From Auricularia sp. M13 (lineage: Eukaryota > Basidiomycota > Agaricomycetes > Auriculariales > Auriculariaceae): 64,000 bases of DNA. The DNA is taken from positions 806,001 to 870,000 of the forward strand of contig CM073198.1 of NCBI GenBank assembly GCA_037042915.1, written 5' to 3'. The notes beneath the pieces were generated by a model, which was not told the origin of the DNA, searched no databases, and was given only the letters and a program-made list of their open reading frames with translations. A program made the position numbers and the translations under genes. This document shows, piece after piece, positions 11,374 to 22,860 of this stretch; position 1 is the stretch's first letter; every line of letters begins with the position of its first letter.

Positions 11374-13601
11374 CTAGCTATCCTTGTAATCTACCCCTGT
11401 AGTGCATACTCTCTTGGGCCTTTGAGGTCCATTACCTGCGGTTGCAGGTGCTGTATTTTTGACGGTGCGAGCGATGTTCCTCGCCGGTGCCGGTTCACGT
11501 GGCCGAGCCGGTACCTTCTGCGCACGTGAGCGCATCGTACGATCGGAAGTTTGGGCATCTGCAGCTCTCATCCGTTTCAACGGTGCATCGCTGCCATCCT
11601 TGACCTTGCGCCTGGTGAAGACTTTAAAATCACTGGGTGTACTGCCAGAAAATACATACTTTTTTCCGTTTCCCACAGCGGTTGATTCGGCGGGTATGGG
11701 AGTGAGAGGCGATTCCGGGTCTACGGTGCGGAAAGGGCTGCCGCCGGGTGTGCTGGGGAACGCAGTTGGCGTCGGAAGCTGCAGCCGATCAACGATTATG
11801 TTAAACTTAGAACAACCCGACTTACCACTTGCGATCCGAACCTCGAGCGCACAGGCGTCTGGTGCTGCTCCACCGTCTGCTGCTCCCGGGGCGACGATAT
11901 GGGCGTCTGTTGCTCCGGCGGTTGCGGCGTCAGCTGCTCCGCGGGCTTGGGCGTCTGCTGCTCCGGCGGCTGCGGTGTCTGCTGAAGCAGCGGCACCATC
12001 TGCACATCCCGCGGTTTGGGCGTTAACTCCGGCGGCTCGGGCGTCTGCTGGGGCGGCGGCTCGGGCGTCTGCTGCTCCGGCGGCTCGGGCGTCTGCTGCT
12101 GCGGCGGCGGCTGAGGCATCTGCTGCTCCGGCGGCTCAGGCGTCTGCTCCGGCGGTGGCTCAGGCGTCTGCTGAAGCAGCGGCACCGTCTGCACATCTGG
12201 CGGTCTGGGCGGCAGCACCGGAGTCTGCGGGAGCAGCAGCGCCTGCTGGTCCGGCGGTTTGGGTGTCTGCTCAATTGAGCTTGAGCCTGTATATTCTCGG
12301 CGTGAGATGAGATGCCAAAGCAACCCGTACTGAACTTACCGCGAGTAGCGCGCACTGCTACTTTGGACAGTCGCTTGACTTCGGCTGCGTGAATACCTAC
12401 AAAGATGTCAGCGACCACTTCCACCTGCAAGAAAGACCATACCTGGTAAAACCCGCATGCAGTAATCTCTTAGAGCTTCATCGTGCCGGTTATGCTCTGT
12501 GCTCTTGAGCCACTCGCCAACCTTGCCTTTCCTGCCTATACCCTGTAGTCTGTTCCCATGTAAGACATAATAGAAAGTATTAAGAGTACAAACGTACGAC
12601 TTGATTACGACGTTGCCGGTTGTAGGATCGAGTTGCGCGAGCTGGAAAACGGCCATGTTCGTGGAGCGATAAGAGAGCTTTCCCATAAGATCTGCGATTT
12701 TTTGGATAAGCTCTTGCTCGATCCTAATAATCGAATTAGACAGGGAAATGCATTGACTCGATGCTTACACTTCCTCCTGCGCCTCCAAGTTGGCGGGCGA
12801 ACTTCGCTCGGAGGACAGTTCCTGTGCGGCCCCCGCATAGCGCATCTTCTCCTCCGTGTCCAACAGCGCCCATCGGTCAGAAAGAACTCGATTTCGCACC
12901 GGAATCCGCTCCTGGTTCCAATCCGCAGCGTCAAACTCTGCGGCGAGCCTCTCGGCAATTTCACGGTCCAAGTCGGCCTTGATCATCCGCGCATATAGCT
13001 CTCTTGCGCTATCCGCCCGACCTTTATCAGCCGTCGTTGGCGGCCGAGACTGACCCGCCTGAAGGGCACCCTCGGGTGTTGCTGCAGTGCTGGCCCCGTT
13101 AGCACGGACGACGAGGGTAAAGAATTTAGAAAATACTCACCGCGTGTTCTTGTTCGACGCATTGAGCGACTGTTCGTAAATCTTGATCCACACGCAGTCT
13201 GCGAGTGAGTTGTTACGAACGTCCTGCCGAAATGCCTTACGCAGCTGTCAGCTAGGAGCATAAAAGCAAGCAAACAGTTTTACCGTGCGAGCGTCTTGCG
13301 ACTTGCAGTCCGCGTCATAAAGCTCAGGAAATTTGTCCACAACGTGCAGCCCGTGCGCCTCCCAGATGGGAATGATGTGCTGGGAAGTGTATATGCGTAC
13401 TTCTGCTTTTGATGCACCTGAGCGCTTCAACTGGTATAACTTGTACAACTCAGGCTTGAGCTCTTTCATGCATGCTGGGGTGACAACGAGATTGGGATCG
13501 CCGACCGTCCAGATAGGCCGCTGTACGTGACGCTTGCCCCTGCGCTTTGGCTGAGTCGACGAGGGCGGATCATCGGGTCCACCACCACCTGGTGGCGACA
13601 T
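11374..13601 (-). CDS. Cargo gene A1: helical protein with P/Q-rich repeats and basic tail
   Basis: Minus-strand multi-exon gene; the chosen ATG (13601-13599) precedes SPPGGGGPDD, and an upstream exon around 13757 is possible. The N-terminal half is helical, with two segments that match gene A2 in giant element 2: QERIPVRNRVLSDRWALLDTEEK corresponds to A2's DRKQRNKNQLAFNKRAAK region, and ELIQKIADLMGKLSYRSTNM to its DKLVDDVAKLLKR region. Next come QTPEPPEQ-type repeats (about 11830-12270) and a basic C-terminus ending VDYKDS. The spacing of W/R/Y in the central helices recalls HMG-box-like proteins, but I cannot confirm that. Several junctions need a one-base adjustment (near 13141/13081 and 12428), so it may be damaged. 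It lies downstream of, and in the same direction as, B1. Confidence 0.55.
11830..12270. repeat. Low-complexity P/Q/T codon repeat in A1
   Basis: An irregular array of a short unit read on the minus strand as QTPEPPEQ or QTPQPPEQ, with CTGCTGAAGCAGCGGCACC occurring twice. It encodes a probably disordered region. Confidence 0.7.
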
Positions 13602-13944
13602 CTGAGCACTCCACAGAACACCACGCCGGGCGCATGCATTTATGATATCCTGTGAAACAATCGTCCCCGCATAATCCATTGACCGAGTCAACCGGCATTT
13701 AGCATTCAGCCGCACGGTCCATCGAGATGATAACGTACATACCTCACCGATTCCCACGGGCTTCGCAGTTGATTTGGCAGAGAAGCACGCAAATCCTGTT
13801 CCTATGATTGTGTAGTAAGCTACGTCGGCATTTGATTTCGCTTAGGACTCAGGCCCACTGTGCCGCTTAACATATTGATGTTTCAGGTTGCCTCAGAAGA
13901 ACTGCAATTGATGGATGCTACGGGGGAGAATATCTCTCTATCTT

Positions 13945-15235
13945 TTACGTTCGAACGACCAGCTTCATCTGCACATCTGTGACCTCCGTCACCTCACCCC
14001 CCTCGGCCTCATCATAGAGATCGTACTGTAGAGCCACGTCGGGACCGTCGTTGATGCAGTCGTCAGCGATATCTTCGATGCCAAGGATGGTGCGGGCTTC
14101 CTCGGAGAAGTCCTTGAGATAGAATCGGCAGTCGGCCACCCTGAGCCGACGGCGAGGTAGCTCCACAACACACCAATCCGCCTCGCCATCCGTGCCCTCG
14201 GCATCCACGTCCTGGATCTGTGAATAATCAGGCAACCATGAAGGGATAGGGGGAAAATGCACATACAAAGTTGCGAGACTGGAAGACGCACTGCACGTGA
14301 GCGAAGACGTTGCCGAGGGTGTCCCAATCTCGATTGTAGTCGAGCTCCTCCGGTCGAAGATCGTTGACATGGCGCCCGAGCTCCGCGACGTCGACGTACA
14401 CCACAAGCCGTAGCACCGCGGTGTGGGTGTTCAACTCCTCGTACATAGCATGCCCTTTGTAGAATGCGAGATCCCCAGCAAAAGGAGGGTCGTCCTCTTC
14501 GTAGGCGTCGTTGTAGTAGATACGGTCCAGGGTAATGTTGTCGAGGCGAAGGTCATGCATGGTGCGATCACTGGTGGCGAGCTCGTGGTAGTAGGTGAAC
14601 CTGCGATGGCTGGCACGCGTGCACATTGTGATGGAGTAGGTTTTGTGGCCAGCTGGGCGGACTGGGCTGCCCTGGAGGGAAGGATGAGCTGAACGTCGTC
14701 GACAGCAGGGACGGAGTACGCACCACCCAGACATGAGCGCAGGATACAAGTAGCTTGATGCGGTGCTCAACTTGCAAATCCCGCACGTCAAGTTCCTGGA
14801 GAGGTTTGGCGGGGCGCTCCGGGTACATGGCTTGGCCACGGGCAGTATGGGTGCGGAGGCGGCAGCGGACGCGAAAGATGGCACAGCACTCGCAGCACAA
14901 CATCAATGAGCAGTGAACGTCGCTGCGACGGCGGCAGATCAGGCAACAGTCTGGGTTGTCGAGGGCCAGTTGGACTTCGTTTGGGGTGCGGGCGTGTGCA
15001 AAGCTGAACGGAATGACGGTGCGAGCAGACGAGAGCTGGTAGATTATACCGTGCTCCTTGCACTACACGGCGACAGTGAGCATGTTGGGTCACACACGAG
15101 CGTCGCTGCACATACCGCGGCGACCTTCATCGGCGTTGTACCACGGTACACTCGGTACCAGCGTGCAGCATGGTCGCATTCCGTCACCGGGCAGAGGACG
15201 TCGGGCTCGTCGCTGATGATGGAAGGGAGCGGCAT
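13945..15235 (-). CDS. Cargo gene B1: cysteine-cluster protein (378 aa)
   Basis: Four exons, 15235-15116, 15062-14724, 14671-14267 and 14217-13945, all phase 0, separated by introns of 49-53 nt with normal sites; no frame break. The N-terminal part carries CPVTEC (residues about 15-20) and a dense cluster CCLICRRRSDVHC, CCECC, RVRC (about residues 75-105), probably a zinc-binding module. The rest is acidic and Tyr/Asp-rich, ending VVRT. A damaged relative is B2 (45047-45556), sharing the start MPxxS, the CPV motif and the Cys-cluster spacing. KDZ elements are known to carry several Cys-cluster modules; whether this is one of the named types I cannot tell. TTATATGG lies about 65 bases upstream of the ATG. 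Confidence 0.75.
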
Positions 15236-15608
15236 GTTGCACGTTCGCGGGCCAGCGGGGTGGGGAATGACTGTGTGGGTGCCAGAACGCAGACGCCATA
15301 TAAGTCAATGGGGGCTTGCGCGAGGTCACGCTGGGGCTGGGTCACGTCGAGAGGTCAAAACGCGCGCATCACGGCAGGTCCCGGTGGGATCATGAGCCTG
15401 ACCGAAGTCCGTTGAATACAGATATCGCTTAAGGACCAGGTTGCGTCGATCCCTTGAGATGGGAGATTTCTCTCACGTTTCAGTGGGTAATGTAATGAAC
15501 CTCGGGGTCCTAGCACAGCGTACAGGTCAATCGGGCGAGGTCTTGGGCTCATAATTATCAAACACTCACCAGCACACCGCGTGCGCTGCGAAGCCAAGTC
15601 TTCCCACC
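15236..15608. promoter_or_regulatory. Divergent promoter between B1 and C1
   Basis: 373 bases separate the two outward-facing ATGs. A TATA-like TTATATGG for B1 reads on the minus strand at about 15296-15303. No clear TATA was seen for C1. The equivalent region in giant element 2 is 45557-45781, again between divergent B and C genes. Confidence 0.45.
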
Positions 15609-16665
15609 ATGCCGCTGGTCACAGTACCTCGCCATGTCCCCAGAGGTATACCTCGAGCCGCTGTGTGCATAGAGCTTGCTTGTCGACAGCGCCATCCGAC
15701 CATCATGGCCACCGTCGACAGCTACCCAGAATACGCCGGGCATGCTATAGTAATTGTGAGCACTGTGCATGCCCGTAATACAAGCTCGCAGCTCACCTGA
15801 TATAGTGTCCTCGATACGGCACAATATGCGCGGCTTGGAACCTGCAGACATTCGGCTCTGTCGACCCGCGTCGCATGCGCCCCATCGTACAGGGCCCACT
15901 GCAGCGCATCGTCTGCGATGGCGCAGACTGCCGCCGTCGACGGCCGCACCCGAAGCCTGGCAATCATCGATGTCGTCTGCGACAGTGTATCCATTGCTGT
16001 CAGCTCGCCGTCTGCCCAGCGACGGGCCACGGTGTTCGCCGTCAGCCAGCATCTGACACACCAACCACCGAGCCAGTTGTGATCGAGATCGTGCTGTCGG
16101 TGGATGCAGAGCAAGGGTCAGCGGTATGCAACCTGTTGCAGACGCCCGCGCCGCCGGCTTACTTTTGTAGGCGCAGACGATGACAGTGCGATATCCCGTA
16201 CACCACGACTCGTTCAGCCTTCGCACGGTCGTCTGCGTCCACACCGTCGGCCTTCAGCTTCACAACGTTGTTCTTAATACTATGGAGGTCTTTGACGCGG
16301 GCGTGGACGACTGGCTCCCTGTCAGCATGGACGATATCATACACTTGCGCGGAGCCCGTACCGTCTTGCTGCGCGCTGTGCGCCGGCTGGCGTTCCCGCT
16401 CGTGTACACCGTGGACATGGCGGATGGTATGGATGCCTGCTGCAAGCGTCAGCCGCAGCAGACACTAAAACAGGCCTTCCTCGCTGCGTTTCCGCGCTGC
16501 GATTGGTCCCCTGCGCTGTATACGGCGGCAGCACGCACCTGGAAGTATGCACCGCCCGAGGTGAAGCAGGCGTTTGTTATAGCTGGGCGCTGCCCGGATG
16601 GACTTTGGATTCAGCTGGCGACTCAGGTCGATGCGCCCCTGCCTGATGTCATAGCCATTGATTAG
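15609..16665 (+). CDS. Cargo gene C1: partner of B1 (319 aa)
   Basis: Exons 15609-15755, 15806-16123 and 16171-16665, all phase 0 with 47-50-nt introns and no frame break. Exon 1 codes 49 residues, and exon 2 begins with Cys-Pro exactly as in C2 (48 residues, then Cys-Pro), so the intron position is conserved. Exon 2 has a cysteine cluster (CDGADCRRRR, then CRLRQCIHCCQLAVC) not present in C2. The shared C-terminal half includes a LLRAVRRLAFPLVYTVDM stretch (C2: LLQLRAISKAFPLTYARDM), then a helical region FLAAFPRCDW, WKYAPPEVKQAF and AGRCPDGLW. Function unknown. Confidence 0.75.
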
Positions 16666-16769
16666 ATACTATGACAGCATGTGATTGCTAGTAAAGTACC
16701 TTAGTGCGCCCCTATACTTGAAGGTATATAAACCCGCGCACGGCGGGCTACGCTAGCATTAGCCCTTGT

Positions 16770-17510
16770 CCTCCTGCACTTGAGCCCGGCCCCGAGCTTG
16801 TGCACTGCTGATTCATACGTCATTTCATCATGCCGCCGTCCTCGCACCCGCACGCGCACCGCTGCACTTGAGCCCGCTCCCGAGCTTGCGCACCATGCAC
16901 CCCCTTTCCCGTGCTCGCACACTGCCTACGCACTTGAGCCCGCACCCGAGCTCGTGCACCCCCGTCGCTGTAGCCCGCTCCCGAGTTCGCGGTACGCACT
17001 TGAGCCCGCGCCTGAGCTCGTGCACCCGAGTCGCTGTAGCCCGTTCCCGAGCTCGCGCACTTCCCACGCACGTGAGCCCGGGCCCGAGCTCGTGCACCCC
17101 GGTCGCTGTAGCCCGCTCCCGAGCTCGCGGTACGCACTCGAGCCCGCGCCCGAGCTCGTGCACCCGAGTCGCTGTAGCCCGTTCCGAGCTCGCGCACTTC
17201 CCACGCACTTGAGCCCGCACCCGAGCTCGTGCACCCCCGTCGCTGTAGCCCGCTCCCGAGCTCGCGCCACACACTTGAGCCCGCGCCCGAGCTCGTGCAC
17301 CCAAGTCGCTGTAGCCCGTTCCCGAGCTCGCGCTGCCCACGCACTTGAGCCCGCACCCGAACTCGTGCACCCCCGTCGCTGTAGCCCGCGCCCGAGCTCG
17401 CGCCACACACTTGAGCCCGCGCCCGTCGCTGTAGCCCGATTTCGAGCTCGCGCACATACCTTGTTGGGTTCGCGCATTGCCCTTGCACTTGAGCCCGCAC
17501 CCCAGCTTGT
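16770..17510. repeat. Minisatellite with dimeric 66+70-bp higher-order unit
   Basis: Monomers start CACTTGAGCCCGC and contain GAGCTCGTGCACCC and GTCGCTGTAGCCCG. Well-formed monomers begin at about 16931, 16996, 17070, 17136, 17206, 17272, 17342 and 17409. They alternate between type A (CCCCCGTCGCTG, then GCTCCCGAG) and type B (CCCGAGTCGCTG, then GTTCCCGAG). Diverged copies precede them from 16780. TATATAAAC at about 16725 and a run of AATAAAATAAAAT at 17541 bracket the array, so it could be transcribed. All six frames are unusually open, but as a consequence of the repeat. Confidence 0.85.
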
Positions 17511-17693
17511 GTACCGCATCATATAAATCTGCATATTCAAAATAAAATAAAATAAATTGAGTATAACAAGTTGGCTCGGATAATGAGAGGTTAATTGAGC
17601 AAGTACTTACTTACCATTAAGTAAAGTTTCACAAAATAATAGCGCTTGGACGATAATTGCAGTGTCTGTTTCTTCTAAAAGCTTTTACATGAA

Positions 17694-20148
17694 TCAATCG
17701 CGAGCATAGTATCGAACAAGCTGATCAATGGTCAGAAGGTTAGCCCAAGCTAGTTCACTCCAACTCTTGGCAGCGCGCATATATGCCCGCTTTTCCTCGT
17801 CCGTCTGCAGCTCGTTCAAACATCTCTCGCCCGCACAACGCCAACGGAACAATCCACCGGCGGTGTAGAAAGTCCACGATTGCCGGTACTCGTGTGACTT
17901 CAACGGTGCGTTGCCGTGAGTGATGAGCGCTGACATGACGAAGAGGATATCGCCGGGGCGAACTCGACGACGACGTTGGGCTCCTTCATGATGAAGTGAC
18001 CGAAGTCTTCGGGTTATATTTGCCCATTGCGATGATGGTGCAAATGCCCTGCTGCAAGTTCATAGCGTCGCGATGGAAGAGCGTCGTAACCTATACACCG
18101 TCAGTCAAGACGGACGTGCACAAAGAAAATATAACTCGCCTGTGGGCGAGATTGAAGGTCATCGCCGCAAAATAATAGTTGAATGGTTCTTCGTCTTCGT
18201 CATCGTCATCGTCGTCCATGCGGAACGCCGTTGAGGTTCAAGTCCTCGTTGAGCTGACGATACTCTGCCATCACTTCCGGGAACGCGTTGTTGGCAGATG
18301 CTAACGACAATCAGCACGCGTATTATGAACCGACATGCACGTACATTGCGCGTACTGGACGACCCGGCGCACTTTCTTATCCTTGAGGAAGGTGCCAATG
18401 AGTCGACGATTCCTTTCCTGCCGTGCGGTGCACTTGACGCCGCTACCGATGTCCGACGAAAACGAGTGGGCTGCTAAAGAACTCTCAGCCGCAATGAAGA
18501 CGAGGCTACAAACAGAACACACCTTCTGACCACCGCCAAAGGAAGTGCCGACCTGGATTTTCGAGAAGTTGCGCGTGTGTTCGTGCTGGGGGAGTTGTCC
18601 TCATGGCATATACTGAGCTCTTCCTGCAGACGCTTCAACTCCTGCGCACAATGACGCTGCGCATCCAGATAGCCGGGATCTGTGCATGCTGGCGCCTTGA
18701 CACAGTAGATGCGACCCTTGTTATCTGTCATGATCACGCCCCTGCAAATTTTAATCGTGAGCTCAACCAGCGCCAGTGCATGGTACGCGCACACCTTTCG
18801 TCTGCAACCACGTATAGAGCGCCCTGCTTCTCCACAAGATCGCGTACCATCGTCGAAACGTTGGGGTCTAACGTAGAGGGTGTGCGGGCAGACGAAGTGG
18901 AGCTTTGAACTTGTTCCTCGCGGAACTTCGACGGCGCGATGAACGAGCTCTTGCCAGTAACGTGAGACTTAACGTCAATGTTGGACTCGATGCGGACCGC
19001 CTCCTTGATCTGTTTCGCAGCATGGGCAGCGTTGGGTCCACCCGCGCACGTTGCTTCAATCGGTGACGCGCAGCGCGCTCGCGTTGCGCATCAGTCTTGA
19101 CCTTGGTTACCATGGATGTCCCAACTTGCTTCTTCAGACACGGATGGCTCGCCATGCTTCTTCGTAGACTCAGCGGACGATTTGACTTGCTTCTTGCTCT
19201 TCATCAGCCGCTGTACCTTGCGCGGACGATGTTCTTGGATAAGAGAAGTGTAAGAAAGCGACAACAAGCCATGCATGACAAACACACCCTCTTGCAGCTG
19301 GGAATCATCGGTTCGACGTGCGTCCAGCACTTGGGCTTTGCGTAGAGCACCTATCCCACATAGATGAGCTCAGAAATATAAACAACACCAAGAACTCACG
19401 TCGCTGATCGTGCCGCACAATCTGCGGCGGTGCCATGCGAATAACGCGCCCATCGCCAAGCTTAACATCGCGTCCTAGAGCTCGTCGGCATTATGCTCAA
19501 ATATATACCGGACAAACATACCACTACCGCGGATAACAGGAACTTGGTGTTGCAGAGGACGGTGGAGAGCCTTGGTGCGTGCTGACAGCTGGGGGACCAG
19601 GACGCACAGCTCCCGGAACGTGGGACTTGAGGTAGCTGTACGCGGGGAAGAGATCAACACATGGCGCGGTGTCAGATGAAATGCATACCGCGCGGAGCAC
19701 GCACGGTGGGCGCTGGCGCGCCGGACGTGTAACGATCGCCTACAAGACCAGAGTTAACGGTAGCGAGAGATGCAGCATATATGCTGACCTTTGCTCCCCG
19801 AGACGAGCGTCACACCAGCTGTGGGTGCGAAGTCAGCGCTGTTCAGCGGATGAAGAGACGGATGAAGAGATGGACTCACCCTTGCGCTTGAGGCGCACAG
19901 GCTCCTCGCGACCGTCTGAGCTCTCTGAGCCCGACGAGTCTGACGGCTCGTACTCAGAGCCAGAGTCCTCCTCGAACCCGTATTTTTAGGGGGCATGAGG
20001 TTGACGGCGAGGTTGAGGTTTGCGTGCGGGTGGACATCACGTGCGGTAAACCCGTCGAATTCGCTGATCTCAGCGGCGCTCGCTATAAGGTCGAAGTCTG
20101 AGCGGATGACTGGGCGTCGTTGACGAAGCGGCCACTGCGAAGTTCCAT
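17694..20148 (-). pseudogene. TET/JBP-like 2-oxoglutarate/Fe(II) dioxygenase, frame-disrupted
   Basis: Minus-strand multi-exon gene from ATG 20148 to stop 17694. The catalytic part reads: SFGGGQ (about 18540), YYFAAMTFNLAH, the HxD iron motif in LFHRDAMN (18075-18067), a PGDILFVMSALITHGN segment whose His (17918-17916) would be the distal iron ligand, then HEYRQSWTF whose Arg would bind 2-oxoglutarate. This order matches the fungal TET/JBP family, which oxidises 5-methylpyrimidines in DNA. The N-terminal part is acidic, Ser-rich and basic in turn. At least four one-base breaks are needed: near 18011-18013 in CCC, near 18220-18235, in the T run at 19983-19987, and near 20110-20115. It shares orientation with KDZ copy 1, as reported for TET/JBP genes on KDZ elements. 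A CATATAAG box lies about 45 bases upstream. Confidence 0.75.
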
Positions 20149-20187
20149 CGTAGGCGGGGAGCGAGGCGACCTTTCACGGTGAGCGCT

Positions 20188-20196
20188 CTTATATGG
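20188..20196 (-). promoter_or_regulatory. TATA-like box upstream of the TET/JBP-like gene
   Basis: The minus strand reads CATATAAG about 40-48 bases before the ATG at 20148. Confidence 0.4.
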
Positions 20197-20469
20197 CCCA
20201 TCCGAGCACCCCCTCGAGTGAGAGGGGTAATGCTGTCGGGCCGCGCGGGAGGAAATGGACCTGACGATGAGGTCAGTCAGACACCTGGGCGCTTCGACTG
20301 TACTCACCAGGGTTTCAGGTCTTGAGCCAGAGTTGGATGAATGCATGTGTGTTGTCGACGATGATGTACCGTGACTGATTTTGCCGTTCGGGGTCCTCGA
20401 CGGGCTCGTTCGGCCGACATCAAAGGAGACGATTGTGATTTTGACCGGAGAAAAGGTCAGACGGAACGC

Positions 20470-22728
20470 ATGGAGATTGGCGCTTGCCGAACTGCGCAGA
20501 CGATCGCCAAGGTAGCGTGTGAAACATTTGCGGCTCGCAGACAGGAGCAGCTACAGCAGGCGCAACAAATATATATGCCGATGGCGAATTGCGGACTTCA
20601 TCGTCAGACCCGCAGATCGAACGCGCACCCATGGAGTCCAAAGCCTCTCATCGTCGCGGCGCCACAACAGCACGCGCAGCGCTCTGCTAAGCCTATTGCT
20701 CTCACGGTGATTTGTCTCTGCTATAGCTGTTCAGCAAGCTGACTAGCTCGTGCAGGTCGCACACGTACGTGCGGCATTACACACTGGCAGCCAGGTATGC
20801 TCTTGTCGACTTCACGAACCGCAGTTGATGGACAGTTTTCCAGGCAGGCAAAGGGCACGGTGTGGCTGCAAATCGCAAGGTACGCGCATCAATATACTGG
20901 CGTCGCCGCGGCGAAGTCGTACTGACAATATTTTATAGAATAAGGCCAAGACGCCACCCGCGGACGTGATCATGATCTCGTCCGACTCTGAGGATGAAGT
21001 TCCCACACAGGCGCATTCAACGTCGGCCACCTCGCGTCGCATCCGCAAGCCGAGCACCGTCATCGAGATCTCCGATACCGAGGACGAAAAGACAAACGAT
21101 GGGACGAGTCCTCGCGACTTCGGGTTCGACTTGGTCAACGGCATCCTGGTTGAAAAAGACGACGTTAGTGCACAGGTCTCCAGCGCATGACGATTGTACT
21201 CACAGCACTACAGGACGACGTCGTGGCGGTCTCGGTGAGCGAGGGTTCCGCGGTTCACATGCGTGCTCGTCTCGAGAAAATGGCTGGCGACGACGACGCT
21301 GCTGTAGCCGCTGAGGCTAATGGGGAGAGCGAGGAGGTTAGGCAACGCAAAGTGGCACGGCCTTGACACTTACGTTCTGTTCGCAGGAGTTTGATCCCCA
21401 GCTTCTCGCGCTGGAAACAATGGTGAGTACAGCGTTATAGTTGGTATGTTTTACTTACGGCTTGCGGCGCAGGAGGTTGACACGCAGCAACACGCGCCGG
21501 AGCTAGCGGCACTGCGGCAGGAGTTAGAGAAAGTGAAAGCCGATCTGGCGGCCAAGGTACGTACACAAAGACATATCGAGACCAGGCGCAATGCTAACTA
21601 CTTGCAGCGCGAGGTCAAGGAGAACAGCCTAACGTGCTTCTGCGCGCGGCGGGTGCACAGATATTACAGGTGAGTTTTATGTTCGTACTGCGCGCAAAGT
21701 GAACTTACCAGAGATGTAGCTTGCGATGCGGACACGGCCCTTTCCATCTGAGCTGTCTGCAGGAAGCTCATTCGCAGCACGGTCGCTTCCTCTACAGGGC
21801 GCCTCAGTGCCCGACCTGCCGCGGTACAATACGACAGCCGCCCGTCGAGAATTGGAACTTGCGAGAGGCGTGCGAGCACGGTAACACGGACCCCAATCCG
21901 GATGACGGCTTTGACTCAACCTGGCTGGATCGCGTCGTATGGGGTGGTGCAGCGCCGCGTAGAGTTTTCAACAATGCCCCAGAGCTCGACGAGCTGCCAC
22001 TCCCACTCGGATTCGTACCGGCCGCGGCAGCACCGGACGATCCAGCTGACCCTGACTATCAGCCCAGCGACGAAGACAACGGGTCGAACGACGGCGATGT
22101 TGACATGCTTGAGGACGACGACGACAACAACAACCGCTCAGAGGACGGTTGGATGGAAGCACTGCCAGTGACGCTCGACTATTTCAACCATTTTCCGCGG
22201 GACCTCCACCTCGATCCGCCCGTCCCCGCGGCGACGGTTGACCTATTGACTGGCTGCGCCGATGAGCTCACGTTGTGGAGGTACGAATATCGGGACATAC
22301 TCGACGATCTATCAGGCGACCAGGCCGGTGTGATTGCCCGGCTGGTCGATGCCATCCGCAACGCTCGACTCGAGCGTCTGGCAGAACATCTGCCCCGATT
22401 GGCCTACGGCATTGCGCTCGATTATGGTATCGTGCCCGCCGAGCAGGACGCCGCCATTCCTGAGCTTGACCGTGCCACGCTTGACCTATTGACGGGCGAT
22501 CAGCGTGAGCTCGAGCTGACGGTGATGCGCAACGCGTTTGCGCTGGACGGCGACGAACCGTTGATGGAGGACAAGGTGGACCAGATTTTGCCCTTCGTCC
22601 ACCACCGCATTCAGAAACTCCAGCCGTACCTGCCGCTGTTGAATTTGGACGGCATGCGCGAACTCCCGCCGTATATCCGCGCGCGCGCACGGCGCGCTCC
22701 ATATGATCACTGCGTAGTGCGCTATTAG
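20470..22728 (+). CDS. RING protein with two N-terminal SUMO-interacting motifs
   Basis: Exons ...20706, 20756-20794, 20844-20879, 20939-21163, 21214-21336, 21387-21422, 21473-21556, 21608-21669 and 21720-22728; every phase agrees and introns are 49-59 nt. The start is uncertain (ATGs at 20470, 20575 and 20581), giving about 580-616 residues. Exon 4 has VIMISSDSEDE and VIEISDTEDE, classic hydrophobic-acidic SUMO-interacting motifs. A short coiled coil (ELAALRQELEKVKADL) follows, then a RING-like finger: CFC in exon 8, RCGHGPFHLSC and CPTC in exon 9. The rest is acidic (DDDDNNN) and then helical. SIM plus RING is the layout of SUMO-targeted ubiquitin ligases; that role is an inference. No frame damage. 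Confidence 0.75.
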
Positions 22729-22860
22729 CTATCGGAATATTTTCAGTATAATTTCATTACCTTGTTGCCTGCCACCGAGCTCAAGCGCACACGAGAGGTC
22801 CGCCCGTAAGACGAAGTCCTTGTGCGAGCGGGATGTGGCCGGCCATTCATGAGTTACCGA

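Noticed and set aside
12990-13250. A true HMG box in A1
   Set aside because: Only a loose W/R/Y pattern; key HMG positions cannot be confirmed by eye.
16780-17526. Long open frames on both strands over the minisatellite (about 200-250 codons)
   Set aside because: They arise because the repeat unit has no stops in several frames; no splice signals or recognisable protein.
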